Assembly (NCBI GenBank): GCA_020853025.1 | Contig: JADYZP010000044.1 | Location: 1 to 64,000, forward strand | Reading direction: 5' to 3' | Length of the DNA stretch: 64,000 bases | Origin: Burkholderiales bacterium | GTDB lineage: Bacteria > Pseudomonadota > Gammaproteobacteria > Burkholderiales > Casimicrobiaceae | In this document: positions 24,522-33,926 of the stretch, in pieces | Position numbering within the stretch: the first letter of the stretch is position 1 | Layout: every line of letters begins with the position of its first letter | Position numbers and translations under genes: made by a program | Notes under the pieces: generated by a model | The model's database searches: none | Seen by the model: the letters and a program-made list of their open reading frames with translations, nothing else | Told to the model about the DNA's origin: nothing

Positions 24522-26312
24522 ATGAGTGCGCACACCGCCAGCGATACCACGGGCGAGCGCGGCAAGGACACCCCTGCGGTCGTCATCGACAGTGTCGCCA
24601 AGCACTTCGCCGAGGTCCACGCCCTGCGCGGCTTCAGCGCCGAGATTCGCTACGGACGCCTCACCGGCCTGGTCGGCCCCGATGGCGCCGGCAAGACAAC
24701 CTTGATGCGCATCATGACCGGGCTGCTGGTACCTAACGGCGGCAGCGTCACGCTGGCCGGTCTGGATGTCGTCAAGGACAACGACGCGATCCACATCGTC
24801 AGCGGCTACATGCCGCAGCGCTTCGGCCTCTACGAGGACCTGTCGGTGATGGAGAACATGCGCCTGTACGCGCAGCTGCGCGGCATGAATGCCGACCAGC
24901 ACACCGACATCTTCGAAAGCCTGCTCGAATTCACCCGGCTCGGCCCGTTCACCAAACGCCTCGCCGGCAAACTCTCCGGCGGCATGAAGCAGAAACTGGG
25001 GCTGGCTTGCGCGTTGATGGCCAGACCCGAAGTGCTGCTGCTGGACGAGCCCGGCGTCGGCGTCGATCCGGTCAGCCGCCAGGATCTGTGGCGCATGGTG
25101 CAGGAGCTCACCGATGAGGGCATGGCGGTGGTCTGGTCGACAGCCTACCTCGACGAGGCCGAGCGCTGCGAGAGCGTGCTGTTGCTCAACGAAGGCAAGC
25201 TCGAATTCGACGGCCCGCCGCAGGAGCTCACCGATCGCATCAAGCAGCGAAGCTTCCGCCTGACCGGAGTCAGCGACGAGCGCCGCGCCGTGTTGTCGCG
25301 GGCACTGGATCTGGGCACCGTCGGTGACGGCGTGATTCAGGGCGACGCCGTGCGCGTGGTATTGCGCGATGGTGCCGGACGCGAAGAGATTGACGCATTG
25401 GCCGACGAGGCCGGTGCGAAACTCGAGCCCGTGCAGCCGCGCTTCGAGGACGCCTTCATCGATTTGCTAGGCGGCGGCCCCGGCGGCACGTCCGCGCTGG
25501 CCGATCGCATGGACGTGGTCGAACTCGATTCGGACATCGCGGTGTCCTGCAAGAACTTGACCAAACGCTTTGGCGATTTCACCGCCACCGACAGCGTCAG
25601 CTTTGAAGTCAGCAGGGGCGAGATCTTCGGATTGCTCGGGCCCAATGGCGCCGGCAAGTCGACGACCTTCAAGATGCTCTGTGGCCTGCTGAAACCGACC
25701 GAAGGCGAGGCGCATGTGGTCGGTCACGATCTGCGCCGCGCCACCGGAGCCGCCAAGAGCCAACTCGGCTACATGGCGCAAAAGTTCTCGCTGTACGGCT
25801 TGCTGACGGTACGGCAGAACCTCGAGTTCTCCGCCGGCGTCTACGGCCTGGAGGGCGCTGTCAAGCGCGAGCGCATCGACGAGATGATCGAGACCTTCGA
25901 CCTGAAGCAATACCTGACGACCTCTCCGGACTCGCTGCCGTTGGGTTTCAAGCAGCGTCTGGCCCTGGCTTGCTCGCTGATGCACCGTCCGCCGGTGCTG
26001 TTCCTCGACGAACCGACCTCCGGCGTCGATCCGATCACCCGGCGCGAGTTCTGGACCCACATCAATGGCCTGGCGCGCAAGGGCGTGACGGTGATGGTCA
26101 CCACCCATTTCATGGACGAGGCCGAGTACTGCGACCGCGTGGCACTGATGTACCGCGCGAAACTGATCGCGCTGGACACACCTGACGCGCTCAAGCACAC
26201 CTCCAGGAGCGACAAGCATCCCGATCCGACGATGGAGGATGCCTTCATTCATCTGGTCGAGTCGGCAGACATGGAAGACGAGGCGCGCGCAGACGCCAGG
26301 GCGGCGGCATGA
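24522..26312 (+). CDS. ABC transporter with two fused ATPase domains (YbhF-like)
   Basis: A 596-residue protein with two nucleotide-binding domains. Domain 1 (about 15-250): Walker A GPDGAGKTTL, signature LSGGMKQ, Walker B VLLLDEPGVGVDP. Domain 2 (about 335-575): Walker A GPNGAGKSTTF, a variant signature LPLGFKQ, Walker B VLFLDEPTSGVDP, H-loop VTTHFMDEAE. The degenerate second signature is normal in this family. The single-chain arrangement pairs with the two permease genes that follow, giving an ABC-2-type exporter. The gene starts one base after the adaptor stop and overlaps the first permease by four. Confidence 0.93.
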   Translation: MSAHTASDTTGERGKDTPAVVIDSVAKHFAEVHALRGFSAEIRYGRLTGLVGPDGAGKTTLMRIMTGLLVPNGGSVTLAGLDVVKDNDAIHIVSGYMPQRFGLYEDLSVMENMRLYAQLRGMNADQHTDIFESLLEFTRLGPFTKRLAGKLSGGMKQKLGLACALMARPEVLLLDEPGVGVDPVSRQDLWRMVQELTDEGMAVVWSTAYLDEAERCESVLLLNEGKLEFDGPPQELTDRIKQRSFRLTGVSDERRAVLSRALDLGTVGDGVIQGDAVRVVLRDGAGREEIDALADEAGAKLEPVQPRFEDAFIDLLGGGPGGTSALADRMDVVELDSDIAVSCKNLTKRFGDFTATDSVSFEVSRGEIFGLLGPNGAGKSTTFKMLCGLLKPTEGEAHVVGHDLRRATGAAKSQLGYMAQKFSLYGLLTVRQNLEFSAGVYGLEGAVKRERIDEMIETFDLKQYLTTSPDSLPLGFKQRLALACSLMHRPPVLFLDEPTSGVDPITRREFWTHINGLARKGVTVMVTTHFMDEAEYCDRVALMYRAKLIALDTPDALKHTSRSDKHPDPTMEDAFIHLVESADMEDEARADARAAA

Positions 26313-27499
26313 ACAGTGAAACCAACAAGACCAGCGCAGGTGCAGTGCCGCGTGGTCAAGCCAACCGCGAGCAGGCCAGCCACAAATTTGACGGGCGCCG
26401 ACTGCTTGCGCTGGTGCACAAGGAAAGCCTGCAGGCGATCCGTGATCCGTCCACCATCCTGATCGCCTTCGTGCTGCCCGTGGTGCTGCTGTTCCTGTTC
26501 GCCTATGCGGTGTCGCTGGACGTGCGCGAGGTGCGCATCGGCGTGGTACTGGAATCCGATACCGCCTCGGCGCAGTCGCTGGCTGCCGCATTCGCCGGCA
26601 CCCGCTACCTGAAAGTCACGCCGGTGCGCGACCGCCGCGAAGTCACCGACCTGGTGGTGTCCGGCAAGCTGCGCGGCTTCGTGGTGATTCCACAGGATTT
26701 CGAACGCCGGCTGGCGTCTTTCGTAGCCCAGCCACTGGTACAGGTGATCACCGACGGTTCGCAGCCGAATACGGCCAATTTTGTCGCCAATTACGCACAG
26801 GGTGTCGTGCAGACCTGGGGTGCAGGCCGCCGTGCCAGCGCGCCGCCGGCCCCCATCAGGCTGGAGCCACGCTACTGGTTCAACGCCGAGCTCGAAAGTC
26901 GTCGTGCGCTGGTGCCCGGCGCCATCGCGATCGTGATGACCATCATCGGCACCATGCTCACCGCACTGGTGGTCGCGCGCGAGTGGGAGCGCGGAACGAT
27001 GGAGGCCATCATGTCGACCCCGGCGTCGGTGGCGGAGATCCTGATCGGCAAATTGCTGCCGTATTTCATCCTCGGCATGCTCGCCACACTGGCCTCTGCG
27101 GCGCTCGCGATCTTCGTGTTCGACGTGCCGTTGCGCGGTTCGCTGCTGTCGCTGCTGACCCTGTCCGCGGTATTCCTGATTCCCGCGCTCGGCCAGGGAT
27201 TGCTGATCTCGGCGGTTACCAAAAACCAGTTCCTTGCCTCGCAGGTCGCGCTGTTCTCCGGCTTCCTGCCGTCCTTCCTGCTTTCGGGTTTCCTGTTCGA
27301 GATCGACGCCATGCCGACGGCCATCCAGGCCATCACCTACCTGATACCCGCGCGCTACTTCGTCGCCTCGTTGCAGACGGTATTCCTGGCTGGCGACGTC
27401 TGGGCGGTGTTCCTGCCGAATGTGGCGGCCATGATGGCGATCGGCGGGTTCTTCTTCGTGATCGCCAAGCACAAGACACGCAAGAACCTGGAGTTCTAA
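26309..27499 (+). CDS. ABC-2 type permease (YbhS-like)
   Basis: A 396-residue permease with one N-terminal span (TILIAFVLPVVLLFLFAYAV), a large periplasmic domain (about 60-200) and five C-terminal spans (from GAIAIVMTIIGTMLTALVV, with the motif EWERGTMEAIMSTP). This is the YbhS/YhhJ layout. ATGA overlap with the ATPase gene and a four-base gap to the next permease show a tight operon. Confidence 0.92.
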   Translation: MNSETNKTSAGAVPRGQANREQASHKFDGRRLLALVHKESLQAIRDPSTILIAFVLPVVLLFLFAYAVSLDVREVRIGVVLESDTASAQSLAAAFAGTRYLKVTPVRDRREVTDLVVSGKLRGFVVIPQDFERRLASFVAQPLVQVITDGSQPNTANFVANYAQGVVQTWGAGRRASAPPAPIRLEPRYWFNAELESRRALVPGAIAIVMTIIGTMLTALVVAREWERGTMEAIMSTPASVAEILIGKLLPYFILGMLATLASAALAIFVFDVPLRGSLLSLLTLSAVFLIPALGQGLLISAVTKNQFLASQVALFSGFLPSFLLSGFLFEIDAMPTAIQAITYLIPARYFVASLQTVFLAGDVWAVFLPNVAAMMAIGGFFFVIAKHKTRKNLEF

Positions 27500-27503
27500 A
27501 GCG

Positions 27504-28628
27504 ATGCGACGCCTGTTCAACACCTTCGTCAGTGGCCGCCTCCGGGCGCAGATCGTCAAGGAGTTGTTGAGCGTCCTGCGCGACCCGCGTAGCCGTCTTA
27601 TCGTGTTCGCACCACCGCTGCTGCAGTTGCTGATCTTCACCTTCGCCACCACGCTGGAGGTACGCAACGCCAACATCGCCGTCTACAACCAGGATGCCGG
27701 CCGTTGGTCGTACGAAATGGAGGCCCGTGTCGGCGTCGCCGACTTCGTCGACAAGTTGTACACGGTACGCAACCGTGACGAGTTGCGTCGGCTGATCGAT
27801 CAGCGCAAGGTGATTGCCGCGCTCGACATGGGACCGGACTTTTCACGCAATATCGCGGCTGGTGGCACCGGCACCCTGCAGGTTATCGTCGACGGCCGGC
27901 GCAGCAACGCCGGCCAGATCACGGTCGGCTATCTCAATGCCATCGCGGCGGAGGTCGGTACCGATGCCAGGAAGGAGCCGCAACGCGCATCCCCGGTTGT
28001 CGTCCGCCACTGGTTCAATCCCAACCTGATCTACCGCTGGTTCGTGGTGCCGGCCCTGTCGGGTATTCTGGTCTTCTTCAGCGCGCTGATGATTACCGCA
28101 TTATCGATTGCGCGTGAACGCGAACTGGGTACGTTCGACCAGTTGCTGGTCTCGCCGACCACCACGCTGGAAATCATCGTCGCCAAGACCGTACCTGCGC
28201 TTGCCATCGGCACCGTCCTGGGATTGCTGATGATCGCCGCGGCGGCGTTCCCGTTTGGTGTTCCCTTTACGGGCTCGTTCTGGCTGCTGCTGCCGAGTCT
28301 GCTGTTGTTTATCCTCTCAGTGGTGGGCATCGGGCTGATGATCTCCGCGGTCTCGGCGACGCAGCAGCAGGCCATCATGGGGGCCTTCGCGATCGGTGTG
28401 CCGGCGGTGCTGATGTCGGGCTTCGCCACGCCGGTGGAAAACATGCCCGTGGCGCTGCAATGGATGGCGCAGGGGATTCCGCTCACCCACTTCCTGATCA
28501 TCGTCGAAGGCACGTTCCTCAAGGCGATGCCGGCCTCGGACATTGTCACCAATACCTGGCCGCTGGCGGTGATCGCACTGGTGACGCTGACGGCGGCGAC
28601 GCTGCTGGTCCGCAGTCGCTTGCAGTGA
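27504..28628 (+). CDS. ABC-2 type permease (YbhR-like)
   Basis: A 374-residue paralogue of the preceding permease: N-terminal span near 25-45 (LIVFAPPLLQLLIFTFATTL), periplasmic domain, then five spans with the signature ERELGTFDQLLVSPT. The two permeases probably form a heterodimer driven by the tandem ATPase. The outer-membrane factor gene follows after 30 bases. Confidence 0.92.
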   Translation: MRRLFNTFVSGRLRAQIVKELLSVLRDPRSRLIVFAPPLLQLLIFTFATTLEVRNANIAVYNQDAGRWSYEMEARVGVADFVDKLYTVRNRDELRRLIDQRKVIAALDMGPDFSRNIAAGGTGTLQVIVDGRRSNAGQITVGYLNAIAAEVGTDARKEPQRASPVVVRHWFNPNLIYRWFVVPALSGILVFFSALMITALSIARERELGTFDQLLVSPTTTLEIIVAKTVPALAIGTVLGLLMIAAAAFPFGVPFTGSFWLLLPSLLLFILSVVGIGLMISAVSATQQQAIMGAFAIGVPAVLMSGFATPVENMPVALQWMAQGIPLTHFLIIVEGTFLKAMPASDIVTNTWPLAVIALVTLTAATLLVRSRLQ

Positions 28629-28658
28629 CCGGCCGCGACTTTTGATGAAGGAATTGCC

Positions 28659-30179
28659 ATGAGACGCTTACCGAATATCCGACCTCACGCAGCGCGCACA
28701 GCAGTCGCCGCGCTGAGCGCGCTGTTGCTCGGCGCCTGCGTCGTCGGCCCCGACTACCGCAATCCACCGGCGGTGGACACAGGCAGTGGCTGGACGCAAC
28801 CGACCAATGCCGCGCCTGCGCAGGTCGATTTTTCCGCCTGGTGGACATCGCTGCGCGATCCCGTGCTCGACCGGCTGGTGACTGCCGCGCTGTCGGAGAA
28901 CCTCGACCTGCGCCAGGCGCAGGCGCGCATCAGCGAAGCGCGTGCGCTGCACGATCGCGCCACCGGCGGTTACGCGCCTTCCGTCTATGCCGGCGGCAGC
29001 GTGAATCAGCGGCAACAAAGCATGAACGGGCCGCTGCCGATCGGATCCATTCCCGGGCTCACGCGCAACCAGACCATCTACGAAATCGGCTTCGACGCCG
29101 CGTGGGAAATCGATCTCTTCGGTGGGACCCGGCGTACGGTGGAAAGCGCCGAGGCCAGTGTGCAGGCCGCGCAGGCCGATGCCAATGACGTGCGCATAAG
29201 TGTCGCTGCCGAAGTCGCACGCAGTTACCTGACCCTCAGAGGGGCGCAACGCGAGTTGGCGGCGCGCGAGGCGTCGGTGCAGACCCTGCAGCAGACGGTC
29301 GATCTCGTGCGCAGGCGTTTTGACGTGGGCGACGCCGCGCAGGCCGATATCGATGTCGCGTATGCGCGCCTCGCCGCCGCCTCCGCCGCCTTGCCCGGAA
29401 TCCGCGCGCGGCTGCGTGCCGCGGCACTCGGACTCGGTGTGCTGCTGGGGGCGCCGCCGGAGCGCGAGCTGGTACTGCTCGACACCACGGCACCGGAGAT
29501 CGCGCTGGCGCCAATGCCGGTGGGCGAACGCGCCGACGTACTGCGCCGTCGCCCGGACGTACGCGCCGCCGAGCGTCGCCTCGCTGCCAGCACCGCTGAC
29601 ATCGGTGTGGCCACCGCGGAGCTGTTTCCGAAACTATCGATCGGCGCAGGCGGTGGCTTCCAATCGCTGGATATAGGCGATCTGTTCAATCCCGCCAGTG
29701 GACTCTATTCGATCATGCCGCTGATCTCCTGGCGCGTGTTCGACGGCGGTCGCGTGCATGCGGAGATACGCGCCAGCGAGGCACGGCAGCAGACGGCAGC
29801 GCTCGCCTACGAACAGGTCGTGCTCGCGGTCCTGGGGGACGCCGAACGCGCGCTGAGCAACTACCAGCTGGGCCTGGACGCGGTGCAACGCCAGAGCGTG
29901 GCGCTAAAAGCCGCGCGCAGCAGCTACGCTCACGCGCAAACACGCTTCAACGTAGGCGATATCCCACTTACCGACTTGCTCGCCGAAGAGCGCGTGCTGC
30001 GCGACGCCGAGGATGCCTACGTGCGCACCCACACCGCTACCGCGATCGATCTGGTTTCGTTGTTCAAGGCGTTGGGTGGGGGCTGGGATACCCGCGCCTC
30101 TCCACCGGATGCGCACGACCAGGCCGCGGTCGAGCAGCGACCTCGAGCACAGCACCCGTCGGCGCAAGATGATGGATAA
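28659..30179 (+). CDS. NodT-family outer-membrane efflux lipoprotein
   Basis: A 506-residue TolC-like channel protein. The lipobox LLLGAC (Cys27), two repeats of the OEP fold and typical segments (NLDLRQAQARISEARALHDR; ERADVLRRRPDVRAAERRLA; LISWRVFDGGRVHAEIRASE) identify the NodT/CusC family. It completes a tripartite pump with the adaptor and ABC exporter encoded upstream. Codon use is like that of its neighbours. A tail of about 30 residues after GGGWDT is Gln/Arg-rich and probably unstructured. Confidence 0.93.
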   Translation: MRRLPNIRPHAARTAVAALSALLLGACVVGPDYRNPPAVDTGSGWTQPTNAAPAQVDFSAWWTSLRDPVLDRLVTAALSENLDLRQAQARISEARALHDRATGGYAPSVYAGGSVNQRQQSMNGPLPIGSIPGLTRNQTIYEIGFDAAWEIDLFGGTRRTVESAEASVQAAQADANDVRISVAAEVARSYLTLRGAQRELAAREASVQTLQQTVDLVRRRFDVGDAAQADIDVAYARLAAASAALPGIRARLRAAALGLGVLLGAPPERELVLLDTTAPEIALAPMPVGERADVLRRRPDVRAAERRLAASTADIGVATAELFPKLSIGAGGGFQSLDIGDLFNPASGLYSIMPLISWRVFDGGRVHAEIRASEARQQTAALAYEQVVLAVLGDAERALSNYQLGLDAVQRQSVALKAARSSYAHAQTRFNVGDIPLTDLLAEERVLRDAEDAYVRTHTATAIDLVSLFKALGGGWDTRASPPDAHDQAAVEQRPRAQHPSAQDDG

Positions 30180-30369
30180 ACCGGGGCGTGACGTAGTGGG
30201 ACCGCAACTCATGCGATGGCATCCCCCTGCGTAACACCGGCCAGACGGGGTCTCACGGGCCGCCAGACGACGCGGGGCTGCTGACGGTGGGAGGCAGGCG
30301 ACTGAATGCGGACGCCTGCTTCAAACCGACTGCGCGCGGACACCCGTACGAACTTCACTTACCCCTGTC

Positions 30370-31800
30370 TCAATCGCCACCCAGGTCCCGCAACAGTCGT
30401 TGATACTCGCCCGATGCCGAGAGCAATCTCGCGGCAAGTTGCCGCAGCCGATCCACGGTTTCCGAGGCCAGGTTGAACGAGGTCGGGATGCCCATGAAAT
30501 AGCTGCGCTCGGCGCTGTCCCGAAGCGCGTCAAAGCTCACCTCGATCAGGTAGAACTCGAATCCACCGGTAGCGCCTGCGGGCCGAGGCTCGCGCATTTG
30601 TCTCGCCCATTCGTCGAAGTTCGCCTTGAGCAGCTCGGTAGTCTCGAACGAGTAGCGGCTGATGGGAACGTCCTTGATCGCGGTGAGCACCTGGGCGATC
30701 GTCGGCACGTCTTCGCTGCGGTCCCGCGACAGGTCCGGACCGGTTTCGGCGCTGACTGTAATGAGGACAGCTTTGCGCAGGTCCTTCACGCCGAGTGAAC
30801 GCGTAAAGCCCACCGGACCTTCGCTGGATATCACCCGGTCGCGCACGCCACGCAAACCGGTGTGGTCGGTGATGGCGCCATCGAGCAGGTGAATGAATGG
30901 CCGCGCGGCGGAATCGAGGTAGGAACGCACTTCTGCGGCCTTGTAAAAACGCCGCATCGACGCCGAGGGATTCTCGAGCGCGCTGCGCACCCACTCGGGC
31001 TCGATGTAGCCGCATTGGCTGCCGTAGTTCCAGACGGTAAGCGGACTGAACAGGACCGGGACTGCGCTCGACGCCGCTACCGCTCGCGCCAGCGGGAACT
31101 GCGACAGGTCGGAACAGAGCAGATCGAACTGGTACTGCGTGAATTCGAAGCGCGATCCAAGCGACATGTCGCTGGCGTTGATCAAGACGAAAGGCCGGCG
31201 GCCGGCCTTCACCAGGTCGCCATAGGTCGCGCCGTGGAAGAACTCATCATCGAGATACTCGGCGACCAGGTCGATCCTGCCGAACTTCGGTCCCGTGATT
31301 CTCGCTAGATTGAACGGAGACAGGATCTTTCTGGTAATGTCGCCTTGCACATTGCGTTTGAGGAATGCCCTCTCGAAATCCTCGAATATGCGGTCGCGGT
31401 AGAGCGCGTAATAGGCAGCCGTGTAACTGCCGCCGGACACCGCGGAGATGATGTCGACCTCGTCGAGTAGCCGCTTCGACTGGCCCTCCCAGTTGATCCC
31501 GGTTTTCGCCATCTGTTCGAGAACGCCATAGGCAAGGGCGGCCGCCCGGGTGCCGCCGCCGGAGAACGTTAGCACCACCAGCAAGCTGTCGGAATTGTCG
31601 GCGCTCGAGAGATTGGAGAAGCGGTAGCCGTAGCCCGGGTCGTACCGGTCCAGCTTGGGGTCGCTCGGCAGTTGCGCGCAGCCGTTGGCCAGCAGAGCGA
31701 CGGCCAGAATCAGCAGACCCTTCGCTTCTCGCCGCGCCTGCGCGGCGAACGCCGCGAATTTGCCGCGTGAGCCGCTGCTGCACCGAAAGCCAAGAATCAC
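30370..31800 (-). CDS. patatin-like phospholipase lipoprotein
   Basis: A 476-residue lipoprotein from the GTG at 31800 (start uncertain: the frame is open further upstream with ATG codons). A lipobox LLANGC places Cys41 as the lipidated residue. Patatin motifs are oxyanion-loop GGGTR (81-85), nucleophile Ser122 in ISAVSGGS (the usual first Gly is Ala), and the dyad Asp307 in LLDGAITD. Members hydrolyse acyl esters of phospholipids. The protein is probably attached to the inner face of the outer membrane. It is a single gene, divergent from the XRE regulator that starts about 200 bases away. Confidence 0.85.
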   Translation of the reverse strand: MILGFRCSSGSRGKFAAFAAQARREAKGLLILAVALLANGCAQLPSDPKLDRYDPGYGYRFSNLSSADNSDSLLVVLTFSGGGTRAAALAYGVLEQMAKTGINWEGQSKRLLDEVDIISAVSGGSYTAAYYALYRDRIFEDFERAFLKRNVQGDITRKILSPFNLARITGPKFGRIDLVAEYLDDEFFHGATYGDLVKAGRRPFVLINASDMSLGSRFEFTQYQFDLLCSDLSQFPLARAVAASSAVPVLFSPLTVWNYGSQCGYIEPEWVRSALENPSASMRRFYKAAEVRSYLDSAARPFIHLLDGAITDHTGLRGVRDRVISSEGPVGFTRSLGVKDLRKAVLITVSAETGPDLSRDRSEDVPTIAQVLTAIKDVPISRYSFETTELLKANFDEWARQMREPRPAGATGGFEFYLIEVSFDALRDSAERSYFMGIPTSFNLASETVDRLRQLAARLLSASGEYQRLLRDLGGD

Positions 31801-32005
31801 GCTATCCGCTTCTGAAAACTTCTCGCCAGCCGCAAGGGGTTTCAAGTCTTGCGTCTTCCAGAATTCTTCGATCTTGCGCCGCGGACCGCAGTACGCGACC
31901 CACGCCATTGGTTTCAAGGGCATCGGCCGGCACGTCGACCACCTGTCCTCACGCTGTGGGCCGCGTTTGTTAGAGTACGGGGTTTCCGCGCTCAGAAAGA
32001 CCATT

Positions 32006-32467
32006 ATGCCCAATATCGGAAGTGTGCTCCGCGACGAGATCCTGCGCCTGTCGCGCAAGGAAGCCCGAAGCCAGGTCGATCCGACAAGAAAGGTTACCAT
32101 GCGCCAGCGCCGGGACATCGCGGAACTGAAGCGCCAGGTCGAGCAACTCCAGCGGCAGGTCGCCCTGCTGTCGCGCAAGACTCTCGCGGCACCCGCCGCT
32201 GCGGTCGATTCCACCGGGCTGCGGGTGCGCTTCACCGCCAAGGGCCTGCGGACGCATCGCGAGCGACTTGGCCTTTCCGCCGGTGAATTCGGGACGCTCG
32301 TGGGCGTCAGCGCCCAGTCGATCTACAACTGGGAGCTGGGAAAGGCGCGGCCGCGCCCCGAGCAGCTATCGAAAGTGGTGGTCGTGCGCGGCATGGGGAA
32401 GCGCGAAGCACAGGCCCGGTTGAAGCAATTGGTGGCCGGGAGCAAAGCAGGCAAGCGCAAGACTTAG
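32006..32467 (+). CDS. XRE-type helix-turn-helix protein with N-terminal coiled coil
   Basis: A 153-residue protein. Residues about 34-62 (MRQRRDIAELKRQVEQLQRQ) form a predicted coiled coil, and residues about 78-125 hold an XRE HTH (LRTHRERLGLSAGEFGTLVG, then VSAQSIYNWELGKARPRPEQ). The C-terminal tail is basic. ATG 32006 begins the conserved part (MPNIGSVLRDEILRLSRKEA). It is a common betaproteobacterial DNA-binding protein of unknown target. In-frame sequence after the stop (to about 32608) has no start and is left unannotated. Confidence 0.85.
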   Translation: MPNIGSVLRDEILRLSRKEARSQVDPTRKVTMRQRRDIAELKRQVEQLQRQVALLSRKTLAAPAAAVDSTGLRVRFTAKGLRTHRERLGLSAGEFGTLVGVSAQSIYNWELGKARPRPEQLSKVVVVRGMGKREAQARLKQLVAGSKAGKRKT

Positions 32468-32659
32468 CGAACGTCGTCCGGCGTCCAGCACCGCAAGCTC
32501 GCGGAAATCGCGCTCGCCTCCATCGGCAACGAGTCAGTCAGCAGGAAAGCTACGGCGGCGCTGAATACAGCGGCGACTGCGACGGTGGCTGCGCTACGAC
32601 AGGATTGACGGAGATCGCAGCATGAACTCCGTAGTCGTCTGCCTTGACCTTGCGAACTC

Positions 32660-33907
32660 ATGACCAGCAAAACTTCGAACCGCAGCTTTCTGCGTCGCCA
32701 TCTGTGGCAGGTGATGGGCGTCGTCGTCGTCGTTGTACTGGCCTGGGTATTCCTGCCCCGGCTTCTGTTCGGCCCGACGGTTCGGGTCATCGAAGTCGTG
32801 CAGCGCGACTTCGTGCAATCGGTCGTCGCCAGTGGGCGTGTGGAAGCACCACACCGCATCGACATCGGTACGCAACTGACCGGTGTCGTCGCAAAGGTGC
32901 CCGTCGCCGAGGGACAGCAGGTGAAAGCCGATGAGGTCCTTGTCGAACTCGATAACTCTGAGTTGCGCGCCTCCGCGCAGCAGGCCGATCACGCGGTGGC
33001 ACAGGCGAGCGCTCGTCTGCGCCAGCTTCGCGAAGTGCAGGCACCGGTCGCCGAACAGACGGTGGCACAAGCGCAGGCCGCTCTCGATCTCGCGCTCGTC
33101 GAGCAGCATCGCAACGAAGACCTCGTCGCCAAAGGTTTCGCTTCCCGCGCCGCGCTGGACCAGTCGCGTACGAACGTCAAGATGGCGGACGCGCAGTTGC
33201 GTGCAGCCCGTCACCAGCACCAGTCGGCGCGTACGGGAGGCAGCGAGCATGCGCTGGCGGAGACGGTACTCGCTGCAGCTCGCGCCAGCGCCGATGCGGC
33301 ACGCGCGCGCCTCGGGTATGCGACGATCCGGGCACCGGTGGACGGTACGCTGATCAGCCGCAACGTGGAACGCGGTGACGTGGTACAACCGGGTAAAGTG
33401 CTGATGACGCTGTCACCGGCCGGTGACATACAGCTTGTCGTGCAGATCGACGAGAAGAACCTCGCCCTGCTGTCGGTGGGCCAGCAGGTACAAGCTTCCG
33501 CCGATGCGTATCCCGGCAAGCGCTTCGCGGCAACGCTCGCCTACATCAGTCCCGGCGTGAACGTGCAGACCGGCGCCGTCGAGGTCAAGCTCGACGTAGC
33601 CGATCCACCCGCCGTACTGAGGCAGGACATGACCGTATCGGTCGATATCGCGGTCGCGCGGCGAGCCGGCGCACTGCTGGTGCCCACCGACGCCGTCCAC
33701 GACGTCGCCGGGCGTACGCCGTGGGTTCTCCTGGTGACGGGTGGCCGCGCCCATCGTCGGTCGATTCGCATCGGACTTCGCAGCGCCGGGTGGATCGAAG
33801 TACTCGACGGATTGGCTGCCGGAGACCGTATCGTTCCCAGCGACGTGCCGAACATCGTCGACGGTTCCCGCTTGCGCGCACGCGTCGACGACGCAAGCGG
33901 TGCCTGA
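32660..33907 (+). CDS. MacA-like periplasmic adaptor
   Basis: A 415-residue membrane fusion protein with one N-terminal anchor (QVMGVVVVVVLAWVFLPRLL), a biotinyl-lipoyl half (GRVEAPHRIDIGTQLTGVVA), a coiled-coil hairpin (about 105-215, EQHRNEDLVAKGFASRAALD) and the second lipoyl, barrel and proximal domains (ATIRAPVDGTLISRNVERGD; VDIAVARRAGALLVPTDAV). It is the first gene of a three-gene operon. The two following genes encode a permease and an ATPase in separate chains, unlike E. coli MacB, where they are fused. No outer-membrane factor is present nearby. Confidence 0.9.
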   Translation: MTSKTSNRSFLRRHLWQVMGVVVVVVLAWVFLPRLLFGPTVRVIEVVQRDFVQSVVASGRVEAPHRIDIGTQLTGVVAKVPVAEGQQVKADEVLVELDNSELRASAQQADHAVAQASARLRQLREVQAPVAEQTVAQAQAALDLALVEQHRNEDLVAKGFASRAALDQSRTNVKMADAQLRAARHQHQSARTGGSEHALAETVLAAARASADAARARLGYATIRAPVDGTLISRNVERGDVVQPGKVLMTLSPAGDIQLVVQIDEKNLALLSVGQQVQASADAYPGKRFAATLAYISPGVNVQTGAVEVKLDVADPPAVLRQDMTVSVDIAVARRAGALLVPTDAVHDVAGRTPWVLLVTGGRAHRRSIRIGLRSAGWIEVLDGLAAGDRIVPSDVPNIVDGSRLRARVDDASGA

Positions 33908-33926
33908 TCCGGGACCCACCATCGCC

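Noticed and set aside
24522..26312. non-functional second ATPase domain because of the variant signature LPLGFKQ
   Set aside because: The same variant is the rule in YbhF-type tandem ATPases; Walker A, Walker B and the H-loop are intact.
32468..32608. a small gene after the XRE regulator
   Set aside because: The in-frame stretch after the stop codon has no start codon and no recognisable similarity, so it cannot be supported.
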